64,000 bases of DNA from SNAP01 sp049671745 (GCA_049671745.1 JBATVL010000006.1:16086-80085), one strand, 5' to 3'. Shown: positions 1 through 9,336, counted from the stretch's first letter. Notes: generated by a model not told the origin, from the sequence alone. Made by a program: numbers and translations.

Positions 1-214
1 TAATAGGTGCTATAAAAGCAAAACTTGATCCTAAAAATACTGGGACTTGTCCTTTTGTTATTAAATGGAATATTAGAGTACCTACACCAGCTGTAAATAA
101 TGCAACTGCAGGATCTATACCGACTAATAAAGGAACTAGTACTGTCGCGCCAAAGGCGACAAAAAGAAATTGCACACCAATAACGGCACGCTTTGTGGGA
201 GATAGTTGATTCAT
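1..214 (-). CDS. uraA: Uracil/xanthine permease (NCS2 family), N-terminal part, cut by window edge
   Basis: About 71 codons read leftward from an ATG at 212-214 and run off the window at base 1. The visible protein starts MNQLSPTKRAVIGVQFLFVA and continues with FGATVLVPLLVGIDPAVAL and then TKGQVPVFLGSSFAFIAP. This is the start of nucleobase:cation symporter-2 proteins, inner-membrane proton symporters of uracil or xanthine; the FLGSSFAFI stretch belongs to the substrate-site region of UraA. Only the first two membrane segments are present, so uracil versus xanthine specificity cannot be judged, although the sequence looks closest to UraA. It is divergent from the flavoprotein gene at 370 and has its own near-consensus promoter. 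No strong ribosome-binding site is visible, as is normal for this phylum. Confidence 0.85.
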   Translation of the reverse strand, partial: MNQLSPTKRAVIGVQFLFVAFGATVLVPLLVGIDPAVALFTAGVGTLIFHLITKGQVPVFLGSSFAFIAPI

Positions 215-254
215 ATATCTGAATTAATGGATTTTGTATTTATAATTCAGGTTA

Positions 255-285
255 CAAAAGTAATAAAACTTTTTGATGTCGCAAA
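255..285 (-). promoter_or_regulatory. Bacteroidetes-type promoter for the uracil permease gene
   Basis: On the minus strand TTTG (285-282) is followed after 19 bases by TACTTTTG (262-255). This matches the TTTG/TAnnTTTG consensus of the Bacteroidetes primary sigma factor. The predicted start lies about 35 bases upstream of the ATG at 214. Confidence 0.7.
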
Positions 286-369
286 TTGACAACAAATCAG
301 ATTGAATTGTATATCTTCATCAAAATATGCATTTTTGTATTTAATTTGACAGCTAAAAAGAAGAAAGAT

Positions 370-1317
370 ATGAATAATAGAATAACAAAACTTTTTGGAA
401 TACAATACCCTGTTATACAGGGTGGTATGGTTTGGTGTAGCGGTTGGAAATTAGCAGCTGCGGTAAGCAATGCAGGAGGATTAGGACTAATAGGTTCTGG
501 CTCTATGCATACAGATAATTTACGTGAGCATATTCAGAAAATAAAACAAGCAACGGATAAACCTTTTGGTGTAAATATCCCACTTTTATATCCTCAGATA
601 GACGATTTAATAAATATAGTTATAGAAGAAGAAGTTAAGATAGTTTTTACTTCGGCTGGTAGTCCTAAAAAGTATACTACTTTCTTAAAGAGTAAAGGAA
701 TTACTGTTGTACATGTTGTTTCATCAGCTCTTTTTGCAAAGAAATGTGAAGAGGCTGGTTGCGATGCTGTAGTGGCTGAAGGTTTTGAAGCTGGAGGACA
801 TAATGGTAGAGAAGAAACTACTACTTTATCTCTTATTCCTGAGGTTAGAGAGAGTATTAATATTCCTCTTATTGCCGCAGGAGGTATAGGCTCTGGAAAG
901 AGTATGTTTGCCGTTTTAGCTCTTGGGGCTGAGGGAGTTCAGATAGGTTCTGCTTTTGCTATTAGTGAGGAATCTTCTGCACATATTGAATTTAAAAAAC
1001 TAGTATGTGAGAGCAAGGAAGGAGACACTATTTTAAGTCTTAAACAACTAGCTCCTGCTAGGTTAATAAAAAATAAATTTTATACTGAAATTAAAGAATT
1101 AGAAGACAGAGGAGCGAGCAAGGAAGAGATAAAAGAGCATCTTGGAAAAGGAAGAGCCAAAAAGGGTATCTTTGAGGGCAATCTAGAAGATGGAGAACTT
1201 GAGATAGGACAAGTTTCATCTCAAATAAAGGAGATACGCTCTGTAAAAGACATTATGCAGGATATGATTTCTGATTTTAATAACACAAGTAAAAATTTAG
1301 CAAATATAAAGCTTTAA
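370..1317 (+). CDS. fabK: NAD(P)H-dependent flavin oxidoreductase, FabK / nitronate monooxygenase family
   Basis: A 315-residue FMN-binding TIM-barrel protein. It begins at the ATG at 370 (MNNRITKLFGIQYPVIQGGM), because family members start with exactly this RIT..LGI.YP..QGGM block; the open frame extends further upstream but without family similarity. Flavin-site motifs are seen in order: NAGGLGLIGSGSM near 34-46, EGFEAGGHNG at 137-146 with the conserved His144, AAGGIGSGKS near 177-186 and GAEGVQIGSAF near 194-204. The family includes both FabK, the flavin enoyl-ACP reductase of type II fatty-acid synthesis, and nitronate monooxygenases; the family alone does not separate them. Without a fabI in view, FabK is plausible but not proven. 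The next gene starts five bases after the stop, so the three genes to 3849 probably form one operon. Confidence 0.8.
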   Translation: MNNRITKLFGIQYPVIQGGMVWCSGWKLAAAVSNAGGLGLIGSGSMHTDNLREHIQKIKQATDKPFGVNIPLLYPQIDDLINIVIEEEVKIVFTSAGSPKKYTTFLKSKGITVVHVVSSALFAKKCEEAGCDAVVAEGFEAGGHNGREETTTLSLIPEVRESINIPLIAAGGIGSGKSMFAVLALGAEGVQIGSAFAISEESSAHIEFKKLVCESKEGDTILSLKQLAPARLIKNKFYTEIKELEDRGASKEEIKEHLGKGRAKKGIFEGNLEDGELEIGQVSSQIKEIRSVKDIMQDMISDFNNTSKNLANIKL

Positions 1318-1322
1318 GGAAA

Positions 1323-2564
1323 ATGATAGAATTCGAACAATTTACCCTAGAGAATGGATTAAAAGTAATCTTTCATCAAGATAAGACTACTCCATTTGCG
1401 GGAATTAATATATTATATAATGTTGGTGCAAGACATGAGAATGAGGAGAAGACGGGATTTGCACATCTTTTTGAACATTTAATGTTTGGTGGTTCTGTTA
1501 ATATTCCTGACTATGATACTCCTCTTCAGAAAGCAGGTGGAGATAATAATGCTTTTACAACATCTGATTTCACTAACTATTACCTTACTGTTCCTAAAGA
1601 AAATATAGAAACAGCTTTTTGGTTAGAGTCGGACAGAATGTTGAGTCTTGATTTTAATCAAAAGAGTTTAGATACTCAGAAATCTGTTGTTATAGAAGAG
1701 TTCAGACAGAGATATTACAACCAACCATACGGTGATATTTGGTTATATCTACGTCCACTTGCCTATAAGAAACATCCTTATAAATGGTCAGTTATTGGTA
1801 AGTCTATAGAGCATATTGAATCGGCTAATTTGGAAGATGTTAAGAGTTTCTTCTACAAACATTATGCACCAAATAATGCAATAATGGCTGTAGCTGGTAA
1901 TCTTGAGTTAGAGCAAGTAAAAGAGCTTTCTGAAAAATGGTTCTCTCCTATAGAAAGAAGAGATGTGGCTATATGCGAGAAGACTACAGAGCCAGAACAA
2001 ACAGAGGCTCAATTTCTTGAATTAGAGAGAGATGTACCTATGAATGCTATTTATAAAGCTTATCATATGTGCGGTAAAGATTCTTTAGATTATTACCCTA
2101 CTGATCTGTTATCAGATGTACTTTCTAACGGCCAATCATCACGATTGTACCAAACTCTTGTTAAAGAGAAAAAAATATTCCAATCTGTAGATGCGTATAT
2201 TACTGATGATATGGAAGGTGGATTATTCTTATTCTCTGGTAAGGTAGCTGACGATATAGATATTAAGGATGCTGAGAAAGAACTTATGAAAGAGATTAAA
2301 CTTATCTCTGAAGAGAAAGTATCAGCATATGAATTAGAAAAAGTGAAGAACAAGATTATCTCTAATCTTATTTTCTCTGAGGTAAACTATATGAATAAAG
2401 CATTAAATCTTTGTATATATGAACTTCTTGGAGATGCCACACAGATTAATTCAGAGAATGATAGATATCAAAATGTATGTGTAGAGGATATTCAAAATGT
2501 GGCTAAGAAGATTTTTAGACCAGAAAATTGCTCAACTATTCATTACATCAAGAAACAACAATAG
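1323..2564 (+). CDS. M16 zinc metallopeptidase, catalytic subunit
   Basis: A 413-residue M16B (insulinase/pitrilysin-like) peptidase. The inverted zinc motif HLFEH is at residues 48-52 (H48, E51, H52), and a downstream acidic pair in VVIEEF near 125-126 supplies the expected third metal ligand. A C-terminal M16 domain follows, containing SSRLYQTLVKEK. No signal peptide is seen, so the enzyme may be cytoplasmic. It lies five bases after the flavoprotein gene and ten bases before a second M16 gene that lacks the zinc motif, the usual layout of heterodimeric M16B enzymes. An AAGGA sequence overlapping the previous stop serves as ribosome-binding site for the ATG at 1323. The natural substrate is unknown. 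Confidence 0.88.
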   Translation: MIEFEQFTLENGLKVIFHQDKTTPFAGINILYNVGARHENEEKTGFAHLFEHLMFGGSVNIPDYDTPLQKAGGDNNAFTTSDFTNYYLTVPKENIETAFWLESDRMLSLDFNQKSLDTQKSVVIEEFRQRYYNQPYGDIWLYLRPLAYKKHPYKWSVIGKSIEHIESANLEDVKSFFYKHYAPNNAIMAVAGNLELEQVKELSEKWFSPIERRDVAICEKTTEPEQTEAQFLELERDVPMNAIYKAYHMCGKDSLDYYPTDLLSDVLSNGQSSRLYQTLVKEKKIFQSVDAYITDDMEGGLFLFSGKVADDIDIKDAEKELMKEIKLISEEKVSAYELEKVKNKIISNLIFSEVNYMNKALNLCIYELLGDATQINSENDRYQNVCVEDIQNVAKKIFRPENCSTIHYIKKQQ

Positions 2565-2574
2565 ACGACAAAAG

Positions 2575-3849
2575 ATGATAAATAGAAAAATAGAACCTAA
2601 AATAAAGGAAACAAGTATAATTGAGACTCCTAAAGTAGAGAGTGTTCAACTTGGAAATGGTACTACCTTACATCTTGTTAATGGTGGAAGTCAGGAAATT
2701 ATAAAAATAGATTTTATTTTCCAGGCTGGTACATATTTTCAACACTCACCAGTGATTGCATCTATGTGTAGTGCTATGTTGAATGAAGGTACAGAGCAAT
2801 ATTCTTCTAAGGAAATAGCAGAGATTTTTGACTTTCATGGTGCTTATATAAACACTTCAATATCTTATCATAAGGGAATAATTTCTCTTTTTTGTTTAAG
2901 TAAAGATGTAGAAAAACTTCTTGATGTTGTAGAACAAGTTATTAAACATTCTACTTTCCCTGAGAAGGAATTCAATACTATAAAAGCGAATAGAAAGAGT
3001 TCTTTCATTGTAGAATTAGAGAAAACATCATCACAAGCAAGGAGAGTTTTCTTAAGAAGTATTTTTGGAGACAATCACCCATATGCTAATATTGTTAGTG
3101 CTGATGATTTCGATAAACTTAAACGTCAAGATCTTATAGATTTCTATAAAGCTCAGTATTGCCCTAAAAATTGTAATATAGTTATTAGTGGAAATATCAA
3201 TGAGTCGCATATAAAGGCTGTAAAAGATAGATTTAGCAATGAATATTGTGCTTCAAATCATGTATACAACCCTCAGCATTCTTTTAGTTCAATAGATAAA
3301 AAGAAACATTTTATAGAGAAAAAATCTTCCGTTCAGTCATCTATAAGAATGGGGTGTTTATCTATTAATAAGAGTCATGAGGATTTCTATGGACTAGAGG
3401 TAGTAAATACTATATTCGGTGGATATTTTGGTTCTCGTTTAATGAGTAATATCCGAGAAGACAAGGGTTATACTTATGGGATTAGTTCTGCTATTGTAAG
3501 TCTTATAGATACAGGTTATTTTGCTATCGCAACAGATGTTGGAAACGAAGTAAAAGAAGCTACTCTTACTGAGATTTACAAAGAGATAGATATTCTTCAC
3601 AATGAACTTGTTAGTGAAGAAGAATTAAACTTGGTAAGAAACTATATGACAGGCGAATTACTTCGCTCTTTAGATGGACCATTCTCCATTTCAGACCAAG
3701 TAAATAATTCCTTATTTCTAGATTTAGATGATAATCATTACCAAAAGAACCTAGATGTAATAAGAAATATAAGTGCTGAAGAAATTCAATCTCTAGCAAA
3801 AAAATATATTAAAAAAGAAGATTTATTTGAGGTCGTAGCTGGCGCATAA
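2575..3849 (+). CDS. M16 peptidase-like protein, non-catalytic partner subunit
   Basis: A 424-residue M16-fold protein starting at the ATG at 2575. The open frame runs back into the preceding gene, but that extension only shadows it. No HxxEH motif exists: the equivalent helix reads CSAMLNEGTEQYSSKEIAE. The C-terminal half keeps the substrate-binding arginine and tyrosine in NIREDKGYTYGISS. In characterised M16B heterodimers one subunit carries zinc and the other provides this R/Y pair, so the two adjacent products are inferred to form such a dimer. The end of the gene overlaps the convergent exonuclease gene tail to tail by 27 bases. No export signal is visible. Confidence 0.85.
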   Translation: MINRKIEPKIKETSIIETPKVESVQLGNGTTLHLVNGGSQEIIKIDFIFQAGTYFQHSPVIASMCSAMLNEGTEQYSSKEIAEIFDFHGAYINTSISYHKGIISLFCLSKDVEKLLDVVEQVIKHSTFPEKEFNTIKANRKSSFIVELEKTSSQARRVFLRSIFGDNHPYANIVSADDFDKLKRQDLIDFYKAQYCPKNCNIVISGNINESHIKAVKDRFSNEYCASNHVYNPQHSFSSIDKKKHFIEKKSSVQSSIRMGCLSINKSHEDFYGLEVVNTIFGGYFGSRLMSNIREDKGYTYGISSAIVSLIDTGYFAIATDVGNEVKEATLTEIYKEIDILHNELVSEEELNLVRNYMTGELLRSLDGPFSISDQVNNSLFLDLDDNHYQKNLDVIRNISAEEIQSLAKKYIKKEDLFEVVAGA

Positions 3850-4413
3850 ATCTTCATAAATCCTTAATGCAGCCCAGGCATCTGTGGCTGCATATTTTTT
3901 TTGCCCTTCAGATAAGTCTGGTTTCTCCCAATTAGAAACTTGCTGTTTCTTAGAGATCTTACCACCTAATACTATTCCACATAATTTCTTTAAAGAAATA
4001 TTCTCTATACCATTTTCTTGTGCTAGAGTTTGTAACTCAACAAATGCAGCCTCTTTGAAGGCGAATAACTTTTTAAGTCCTACAATATCATCGTGAATTC
4101 CAACACCTATTTTTTTTATCTTACGAGAAGCTAAAAGGAAAGCTATCTCTGGCAATAAACCAATTATATTTAAGCGAAATAAGAATGCATGCTCTCTTGT
4201 TGAAAGTTGAAGAAGACATACACTATTGGATTGTCCCTTCTTGAAAGATGGCTTAGTCTCCGAGTCGAAACCTATTATAGAATACTTCTTAAGGTAATTA
4301 ACAGCAGCCTCTACATCTTCTATTTTGTCTATTGTATGAATCTCTCCTTCAAAAGCCATTGACGGTAATTCTGCTAGTTCTTCTTTGGTGATTATATTCT
4401 TATATTTATCCAT
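3823..4413 (-). CDS. 3'-5' exonuclease, DEDDy family (RNase D-like fold)
   Basis: A 196-residue single-domain exonuclease. Motif I is IIGFDSETKP with D50 and E52; motif II is the KIGVGIHDDIVGLKKL block near 115-130; motif III is YAATDAWAALRIY near 173-185 with the Tyr and Asp of the DEDDy class. This fold hydrolyses nucleotides from 3' ends of DNA or RNA with two metal ions. The protein lacks the HRDC domains of true RNase D, so it is better called a generic 3'-5' exonuclease. Its ATG overlaps the last base of the DUF5063 gene, indicating translational coupling, and the pair is a familiar Bacteroidales neighbourhood. The 3' end overlaps the M16 gene on the other strand. Confidence 0.87.
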   Translation of the reverse strand: MDKYKNIITKEELAELPSMAFEGEIHTIDKIEDVEAAVNYLKKYSIIGFDSETKPSFKKGQSNSVCLLQLSTREHAFLFRLNIIGLLPEIAFLLASRKIKKIGVGIHDDIVGLKKLFAFKEAAFVELQTLAQENGIENISLKKLCGIVLGGKISKKQQVSNWEKPDLSEGQKKYAATDAWAALRIYEDLCASYDLK

Positions 4414-5021
4414 TATTCTCCTCTTAAATCGTCTTGTCTTCTACCTATAAATGATTTATTCATATCAGGAGAATTTGTATTATTTAAATCTAAATCTGCA
4501 TCAATTTCGCCTGCAAGTAAATTATGTATTACTCTTAACGAATTAACTAAAGCCTTACCCCAATATAAATCAAAACTGTCTTTAAGATCCCATAAGGCTT
4601 CATTCATAACCTCTAGTAATCCTTCTCTATAAGCAATTAAGAAATCTTTTAATGCAGAATAAATGTCAGCGAAATTTTCTGAAATACTACCTGCCTGTGG
4701 ATCATCTGTTTCATGTAATCTATCTACAAAATCTTCGGCATACTCATCATACTGAGCTAGTAATGTTCTTAATCCTTCTCTTAAGTAATTCCAATCTTGT
4801 TCTGTAACAAACTTTTCTGTTTCTAGATAAGCATCAGATTCAGCTGTTGGTAATAAAACTCCTTTTAAGTATAATAAAGGGATGAACTTTCTTGAACGTT
4901 CAAGAAAATCTTTTACATCATATTCTGAAAACTGTTCGATAAAAGCACAAAACTCTTTAGCTACAGTTACAAACTCAACTACCTCTGCACTATATACTTT
5001 ATGATCAAAATTCTCTCCCAT
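4413..5021 (-). CDS. DUF5063 family protein
   Basis: A 202-residue acidic, helical protein of unknown function that I recognise as the Bacteroidetes DUF5063 family from its VVEFVTVAKEFCAFIEQ start and the ETDDPQAGSISENFADIYSA core. No catalytic motif, signal peptide or membrane segment is visible. The C-terminal 25 residues are polar and end with SFIGRRQDDLRGE, apparently a flexible tail. It overlaps the exonuclease gene by one base and is probably co-transcribed with it, so a nucleic-acid-linked role is possible, but that is only guilt by association. A candidate promoter sits immediately upstream. Confidence 0.75.
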   Translation of the reverse strand: MGENFDHKVYSAEVVEFVTVAKEFCAFIEQFSEYDVKDFLERSRKFIPLLYLKGVLLPTAESDAYLETEKFVTEQDWNYLREGLRTLLAQYDEYAEDFVDRLHETDDPQAGSISENFADIYSALKDFLIAYREGLLEVMNEALWDLKDSFDLYWGKALVNSLRVIHNLLAGEIDADLDLNNTNSPDMNKSFIGRRQDDLRGE

Positions 5022-5040
5022 CGTCTTATTTTAATTTATG

Positions 5041-5048
5041 CAAAGTTA
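5041..5048 (-). promoter_or_regulatory. Candidate -7 element for DUF5063-exonuclease operon
   Basis: TAACTTTG on the minus strand (5048-5041) fits TAnnTTTG about 20 bases before the ATG at 5021. No clear TTTG lies at the -33 distance, so support is partial. Confidence 0.4.
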
Positions 5049-5052
5049 AGAA

Positions 5053-6960
5053 CTATTCTTTATTTACGCATAAAAGTCCTGTAGAATTGTAATATACTTT
5101 ATCCTCTTCTAACAAATAGGCAATAGCTTTTAATAGGTATTCTTTACTTTCTGGCTCACTTTTTATTATTATATCTACCTTTATAGGCATTTCTGTAATA
5201 TTATCTAGAAGTCTTTTTCGTAAACATTTTTCTTCTTTTGCACTAAGGATAATTTTCTTCTTTTTTAGACAAACATCACAATTTCCGCAGTCCTCACTCT
5301 CTTCCTCTCCGAAATATTCAACAAGAATAGAAGAACGACATCTATCTATTGAAGATGCGTAATATTTAATGTATTCTATCTTATTCTCAAATTTCTCTCT
5401 TCTATCCACATAAGCTGCCTTTGACAATTTTATATAAGAAGTAGGCAGACGTGGTTGTGTATAAGAAATATATGGTGTTTTTCTCTGTGGAATTAATTGT
5501 ATTATTCCATGTGCCGACATTAAACCAAAGTATTCATAAAGAGTTTCTTTATTTATAGATAATTTGTCGCAAAGAAACTCCTCGTCTATCTTCACGAATG
5601 ATACAAAGAGACCAGTATATGTTCTAAGAATTATCTTTACTAAGAGTTCGCAATTCTGGTTCTTTAAGTTGTAATGGTATAAAGCATCTCTATTAACTAT
5701 AAACATTAAACGAGTGGGCGAATTAACTTCATCAGTAAGATCTAAATAACCACTTGCTTGAAGTAACTTTAAACTAGAGTATGCCTGCACTGAGTTAAAC
5801 TTAAAAAGACGAGAGAACTTTAAAAGATCAAAAGCGAAAACTTTATCATTACCCTCTCCCTCTGCCACTTGTAGGAATGAGGCCAATGACTCATAACATG
5901 AAAGCACTATCTGTTTTTCTGGATAAGTATCTGTGATTCTCTTAGACCATTTTGCATCGTCTGATTTATTATAAAGCATTACTGCATAAGAGCGTTCTCC
6001 ATCTCTTCCTGCTCTTCCTGCCTCTTGAAAATAAGATTCTATATTATCAGGTACATCATAATGCACAACAATACGTACATCGGGTTTGTCTATTCCCATA
6101 CCAAAAGCATTAGTAGCAACAATAACCCTTTTCTTGTCAGTCATCCAAAGCTCTTGCTTTTTATTTCTATCGTAATAGGAAAGCCCAGCATTATAATATA
6201 CACAAGAAATGTTCTTAGTCTCCAAATATTCAGATATCTCTTTTGTTCGCCTTCTACTTCTCACATAAACAATAGCAGATCCCTTTACTTTTTGAAGAAT
6301 ATTCCACAGTTGTTTATCTTTATCGTCGGTTTGTCGAACAACATAAGAAAGATTTTCTCTCTCAAAGGATTTCCTAAAGACATTCTTTGCTTTAAATTCT
6401 AATCGCTCTTGAATATCATCTACCACCTCTAAAGTAGCAGTTGCTGTTAGAGCTAAAACAGATAAATTAGGAAAAAGTTCTCTTATAGTTTTAATTTTCA
6501 AATAAGATGGACGGAAATCGTAACCCCATTGCGAAATACAGTGTGCCTCGTCTACAGCTAAGAAAGAAATTTTCATATGCTGTAACTTATTTATGAATTT
6601 CTCTGATGCAAGACGTTCAGGGGAAATATAAAGAAATTTCACATCTCCATAAAGACATCTGTTTATTGTGTTTGTAATCTCTTTGTAAGTTAGGCCTGTG
6701 TAAATAGCAACAGCAGGAATATCCCTTTTCTGTAAATTTTCTACCTGATCCTTCATTAGGGCAATAAGAGGAGTGATAACTATACACATTCCATCCATAT
6801 CCATTGCTGGCACTTGAAAAGTAAGAGATTTACCTCCACCTGTAGGCATTAATGCTAGAGTATCTTTTCCTGATGCAATTGAATTTATTATATCCAATTG
6901 CAAAGGTCTAAAACTAGAATATCCCCAGTATTTCTTAAGTATCTTCTCGTATTTGTTCAA
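5053..6960 (-). CDS. recQ: ATP-dependent DNA helicase, RecQ family
   Basis: A 635-residue superfamily 2 helicase that unwinds DNA 3' to 5' in recombination and fork repair. Motif 0 (FRPLQLDII), Walker A (PTGGGKS near 39-45), the DEAH box in AVDEAHCISQWGYDFRPSY near 135-153 and motif VI in QEAGRAGRDGE are intact. A zinc-binding cluster CRSSILVEYFG...CGNCDVC follows near 545-570. The C terminus after it is short and I see no HRDC domain, so this is a shorter RecQ form, common in Bacteroidetes. The reading frame starts at the ATG at 6958-6960 (MNKYEKILKKYWGYSSFRP), matching family N-termini. It is divergent from the chaperone operon at 7109. Confidence 0.93.
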   Translation of the reverse strand: MNKYEKILKKYWGYSSFRPLQLDIINSIASGKDTLALMPTGGGKSLTFQVPAMDMDGMCIVITPLIALMKDQVENLQKRDIPAVAIYTGLTYKEITNTINRCLYGDVKFLYISPERLASEKFINKLQHMKISFLAVDEAHCISQWGYDFRPSYLKIKTIRELFPNLSVLALTATATLEVVDDIQERLEFKAKNVFRKSFERENLSYVVRQTDDKDKQLWNILQKVKGSAIVYVRSRRRTKEISEYLETKNISCVYYNAGLSYYDRNKKQELWMTDKKRVIVATNAFGMGIDKPDVRIVVHYDVPDNIESYFQEAGRAGRDGERSYAVMLYNKSDDAKWSKRITDTYPEKQIVLSCYESLASFLQVAEGEGNDKVFAFDLLKFSRLFKFNSVQAYSSLKLLQASGYLDLTDEVNSPTRLMFIVNRDALYHYNLKNQNCELLVKIILRTYTGLFVSFVKIDEEFLCDKLSINKETLYEYFGLMSAHGIIQLIPQRKTPYISYTQPRLPTSYIKLSKAAYVDRREKFENKIEYIKYYASSIDRCRSSILVEYFGEEESEDCGNCDVCLKKKKIILSAKEEKCLRKRLLDNITEMPIKVDIIIKSEPESKEYLLKAIAYLLEEDKVYYNSTGLLCVNKE

Positions 6961-7108
6961 TTATTAAGTATTTAGAATGTGTGTGCTTAAGTACAAAATT
7001 AACCATTTACTGTGATTAATTAAATGAAACTAACACATTTTAATAGAATAAGAAGATATTATAATCTTAAATTTCGTATTTTCGTCAAAATATAAAGCTA
7101 GATAACAG

Positions 7109-7951
7109 ATGAAACAATTAATTGCACTTATAATTCTATCTTCCTTGATATTTTCTTGTTCCATAAGTGAGGAAGAAGATAATATCCCTGTTGCTAAAGT
7201 TCAAGATAAGTATTTGTTTATGAACGAAATTAAAGAAATCGTACCAAACAAAACAAGTAAAGAAGATAGTATTCTTATAGCCAATAGTTATATTAAACAA
7301 TGGATAACTAAACAACTGATTTTACAAAAAGCAGAACTTAACCTGAGTGATAACGAAAAAGATATCACTAAACTTATTGAGGATTACCGTTCTTCTATTC
7401 TTACACATAGGTATAAAGAAAAATTAATAGCACAAAAGCTTGTTTATAATTTTACTGAAGAACAATTAAAAGAGTTTTATGAGCAATATAAATTCAATTT
7501 TATACTTTCTCATAGTATTGTAAAAGCAGTATATATTAAGATTCCTAACAATGCGCCAGGACTTGAGAGGATAAAAAAAATATATAAATCAAAAGAGGGT
7601 GCTGATCAAGAAGAACTAGAGAGTTATTGCATGATTAATGCTAATAAATATGACAATTTCAATGAGGAATGGATACCAGCTTCTAAACTCCTTAGCAAAC
7701 TACCAATAGAGTATAAAAATGAAGAAAAATATTTAAAAAATCATAAGTATATAGAGGTTAAAGACGCAGAATATGTTTACTTTGTAGAGATTTATGCTAT
7801 AAACTATATAAATACACAAGCGCCTTTTGAGTATGTAACAGACGATTTATTACAAATTGTAAAAAATAAAAAACGTCTTGAATTTGAAGCTCAATTAGAA
7901 AAAGAGATTAATGCTGAGGCTATGAAAAACAAAGCATATACCATCTATTAA
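7109..7951 (+). CDS. SurA/PpiC-like periplasmic chaperone lipoprotein
   Basis: A 280-residue predicted lipoprotein: the hydrophobic start MKQLIALIILSSLIFSC gives a lipobox with the acylated Cys17. The region after it (VAKVQDKYLFMNEIKEIVP) is the SurA N-terminal fold in which a short VA.V.G..I...E repeat swaps between helices. No convincing parvulin active-site block is seen, so it is probably a chaperone without isomerase activity. Gene order (this, SurA with two parvulin domains, OstA-like protein) is an outer-membrane biogenesis operon. The gap to surA is 36 bases. I infer a role in chaperoning outer-membrane proteins in the periplasm; no partner is identifiable. Confidence 0.72.
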   Translation: MKQLIALIILSSLIFSCSISEEEDNIPVAKVQDKYLFMNEIKEIVPNKTSKEDSILIANSYIKQWITKQLILQKAELNLSDNEKDITKLIEDYRSSILTHRYKEKLIAQKLVYNFTEEQLKEFYEQYKFNFILSHSIVKAVYIKIPNNAPGLERIKKIYKSKEGADQEELESYCMINANKYDNFNEEWIPASKLLSKLPIEYKNEEKYLKNHKYIEVKDAEYVYFVEIYAINYINTQAPFEYVTDDLLQIVKNKKRLEFEAQLEKEINAEAMKNKAYTIY

Positions 7952-7987
7952 CAAACAATATTTTGTAACTATTAAAAGAGAACATTA

Positions 7988-9334
7988 ATGAAAAAACTTA
8001 TCTTCCTAAGTCTAATTCTTATATCTAGCTTCTTTGTTAAAGCTCAAACAAACGTAATAGATCAGGTAATTGCAATAGTTGGTAATCAAGCTGTACTTAA
8101 ATCGGATGTTGAGAATGAATTTATAAGATACCAAGCGCAAGGAACGCTAACTGGTTCTGTTGATTTCAAAGGACAGTTATTTGAAGAAATTCTTATTCAA
8201 AAACTACTTTTGTCTCAAGCAAAAAGAGATTCTATATCTGTTACTCCTGTACAAGTAGAATCACAATTAAATTCTAGGATAGATCAATATATTAAACGTA
8301 TTGGTTCTAAAGAGAAACTAGAGAAATATTTCAAGAAATCTATTATGGAGCTTAAGGATGATTTCCGTGGAGACATTCGTAATATGATGATTACTGAACA
8401 AATGAAGAATACTATAACTAAAGATGTAAGATCTACACCTGCTGAAGTTAGAAGATATTATAAATCTCTTAATAAAGATTCATTACCTGATTTGCCAGCT
8501 CAATTAGAAGTTCAACAGATTGTTCGTAATCCAGAAGTTTCTCTTACTGAAAAAGAAAGAATACGTAAAAAACTTAGAAATTTTAGAGATAGAATAAACA
8601 ATGGAGAAAGTTTTGCTACTCTTGCAGTACTTTATTCTGAAGATAAAGGTTCTGCATCTAGAGGAGGAGAATTAGGATATACTGCTAGAGCTAAACTGGT
8701 GCCTGAATTTGCTAATATTGCTTTCAATCTTAAAACTGATAAGGTTTCTAAAATTGTAGAAACAGAATATGGTTTTCATATTATTCAACTTATAGACAGA
8801 AAAGGAGAAAGAATAAACGTTAGACATATACTTCTTTCTGCTAAAATAGCTGCAGGAGAAAAAGAAAAAGCTATTATAAAACTTGACTCTTTAGTAAAAC
8901 AAATTAAAGCAAAGAAATTTACTTTTAAAGAGGCTGCTATGCATGTATCTGATGATAAAAAGACAAAAAATAATAGTGGACTTATTGTAAATCCACAAAA
9001 TGGTAGTTCTAAACTTTCTTTAGATATTCTTTCTCAATTGTCTCCAGCAACAGCTCAACAAGTTAAGAAATTAAAAGTAGGAGAAATTTCTTCAGCTTTT
9101 ATTGAAGAAGGCAAAGGAAAACTTACATATAAAATTGTTAAACTTTATAAAATTCACGAGGCACATAAAGCTAATTTAGCTGACGACTGGACACAGTTCG
9201 AAAATATGCTTATTACAGATAAAAAGAAAAAAGTTTTTGACAAGTGGGTAATAGAGAATATTGCATCTTCATATATTCATATAGATGATTCCTACCTAAA
9301 AACTGCTTTCAACTATAAAGGATGGATTAAATAA
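7988..9334 (+). CDS. surA: Periplasmic peptidyl-prolyl isomerase SurA
   Basis: A 448-residue exported chaperone/isomerase for outer-membrane proteins. The signal peptide ends in SSFFVKAQT. A SurA N-terminal domain follows (VIDQVIAIVGNQAVLKSDV near 22-40), then a first parvulin domain (about 170-275) with the SRGGELGYTARAKLVPEFA block and EYGFHIIQLIDR, then a weaker second parvulin-like domain (about 278-395) beginning INVRHILLSAK. The length is normal for Bacteroidetes SurA. The second domain has lost much of its active-site pattern, so it may be structural. It sits two bases before the OstA-like gene, linking outer-membrane protein and lipopolysaccharide export. Confidence 0.9.
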   Translation: MKKLIFLSLILISSFFVKAQTNVIDQVIAIVGNQAVLKSDVENEFIRYQAQGTLTGSVDFKGQLFEEILIQKLLLSQAKRDSISVTPVQVESQLNSRIDQYIKRIGSKEKLEKYFKKSIMELKDDFRGDIRNMMITEQMKNTITKDVRSTPAEVRRYYKSLNKDSLPDLPAQLEVQQIVRNPEVSLTEKERIRKKLRNFRDRINNGESFATLAVLYSEDKGSASRGGELGYTARAKLVPEFANIAFNLKTDKVSKIVETEYGFHIIQLIDRKGERINVRHILLSAKIAAGEKEKAIIKLDSLVKQIKAKKFTFKEAAMHVSDDKKTKNNSGLIVNPQNGSSKLSLDILSQLSPATAQQVKKLKVGEISSAFIEEGKGKLTYKIVKLYKIHEAHKANLADDWTQFENMLITDKKKKVFDKWVIENIASSYIHIDDSYLKTAFNYKGWIK

Positions 9335-9336
9335 GC

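Noticed and set aside
286..369. Longer N-terminus for the FabK-like protein
   Set aside because: The added residues are not similar to the family and include the region of the divergent promoter; family members start at the ATG at 370.
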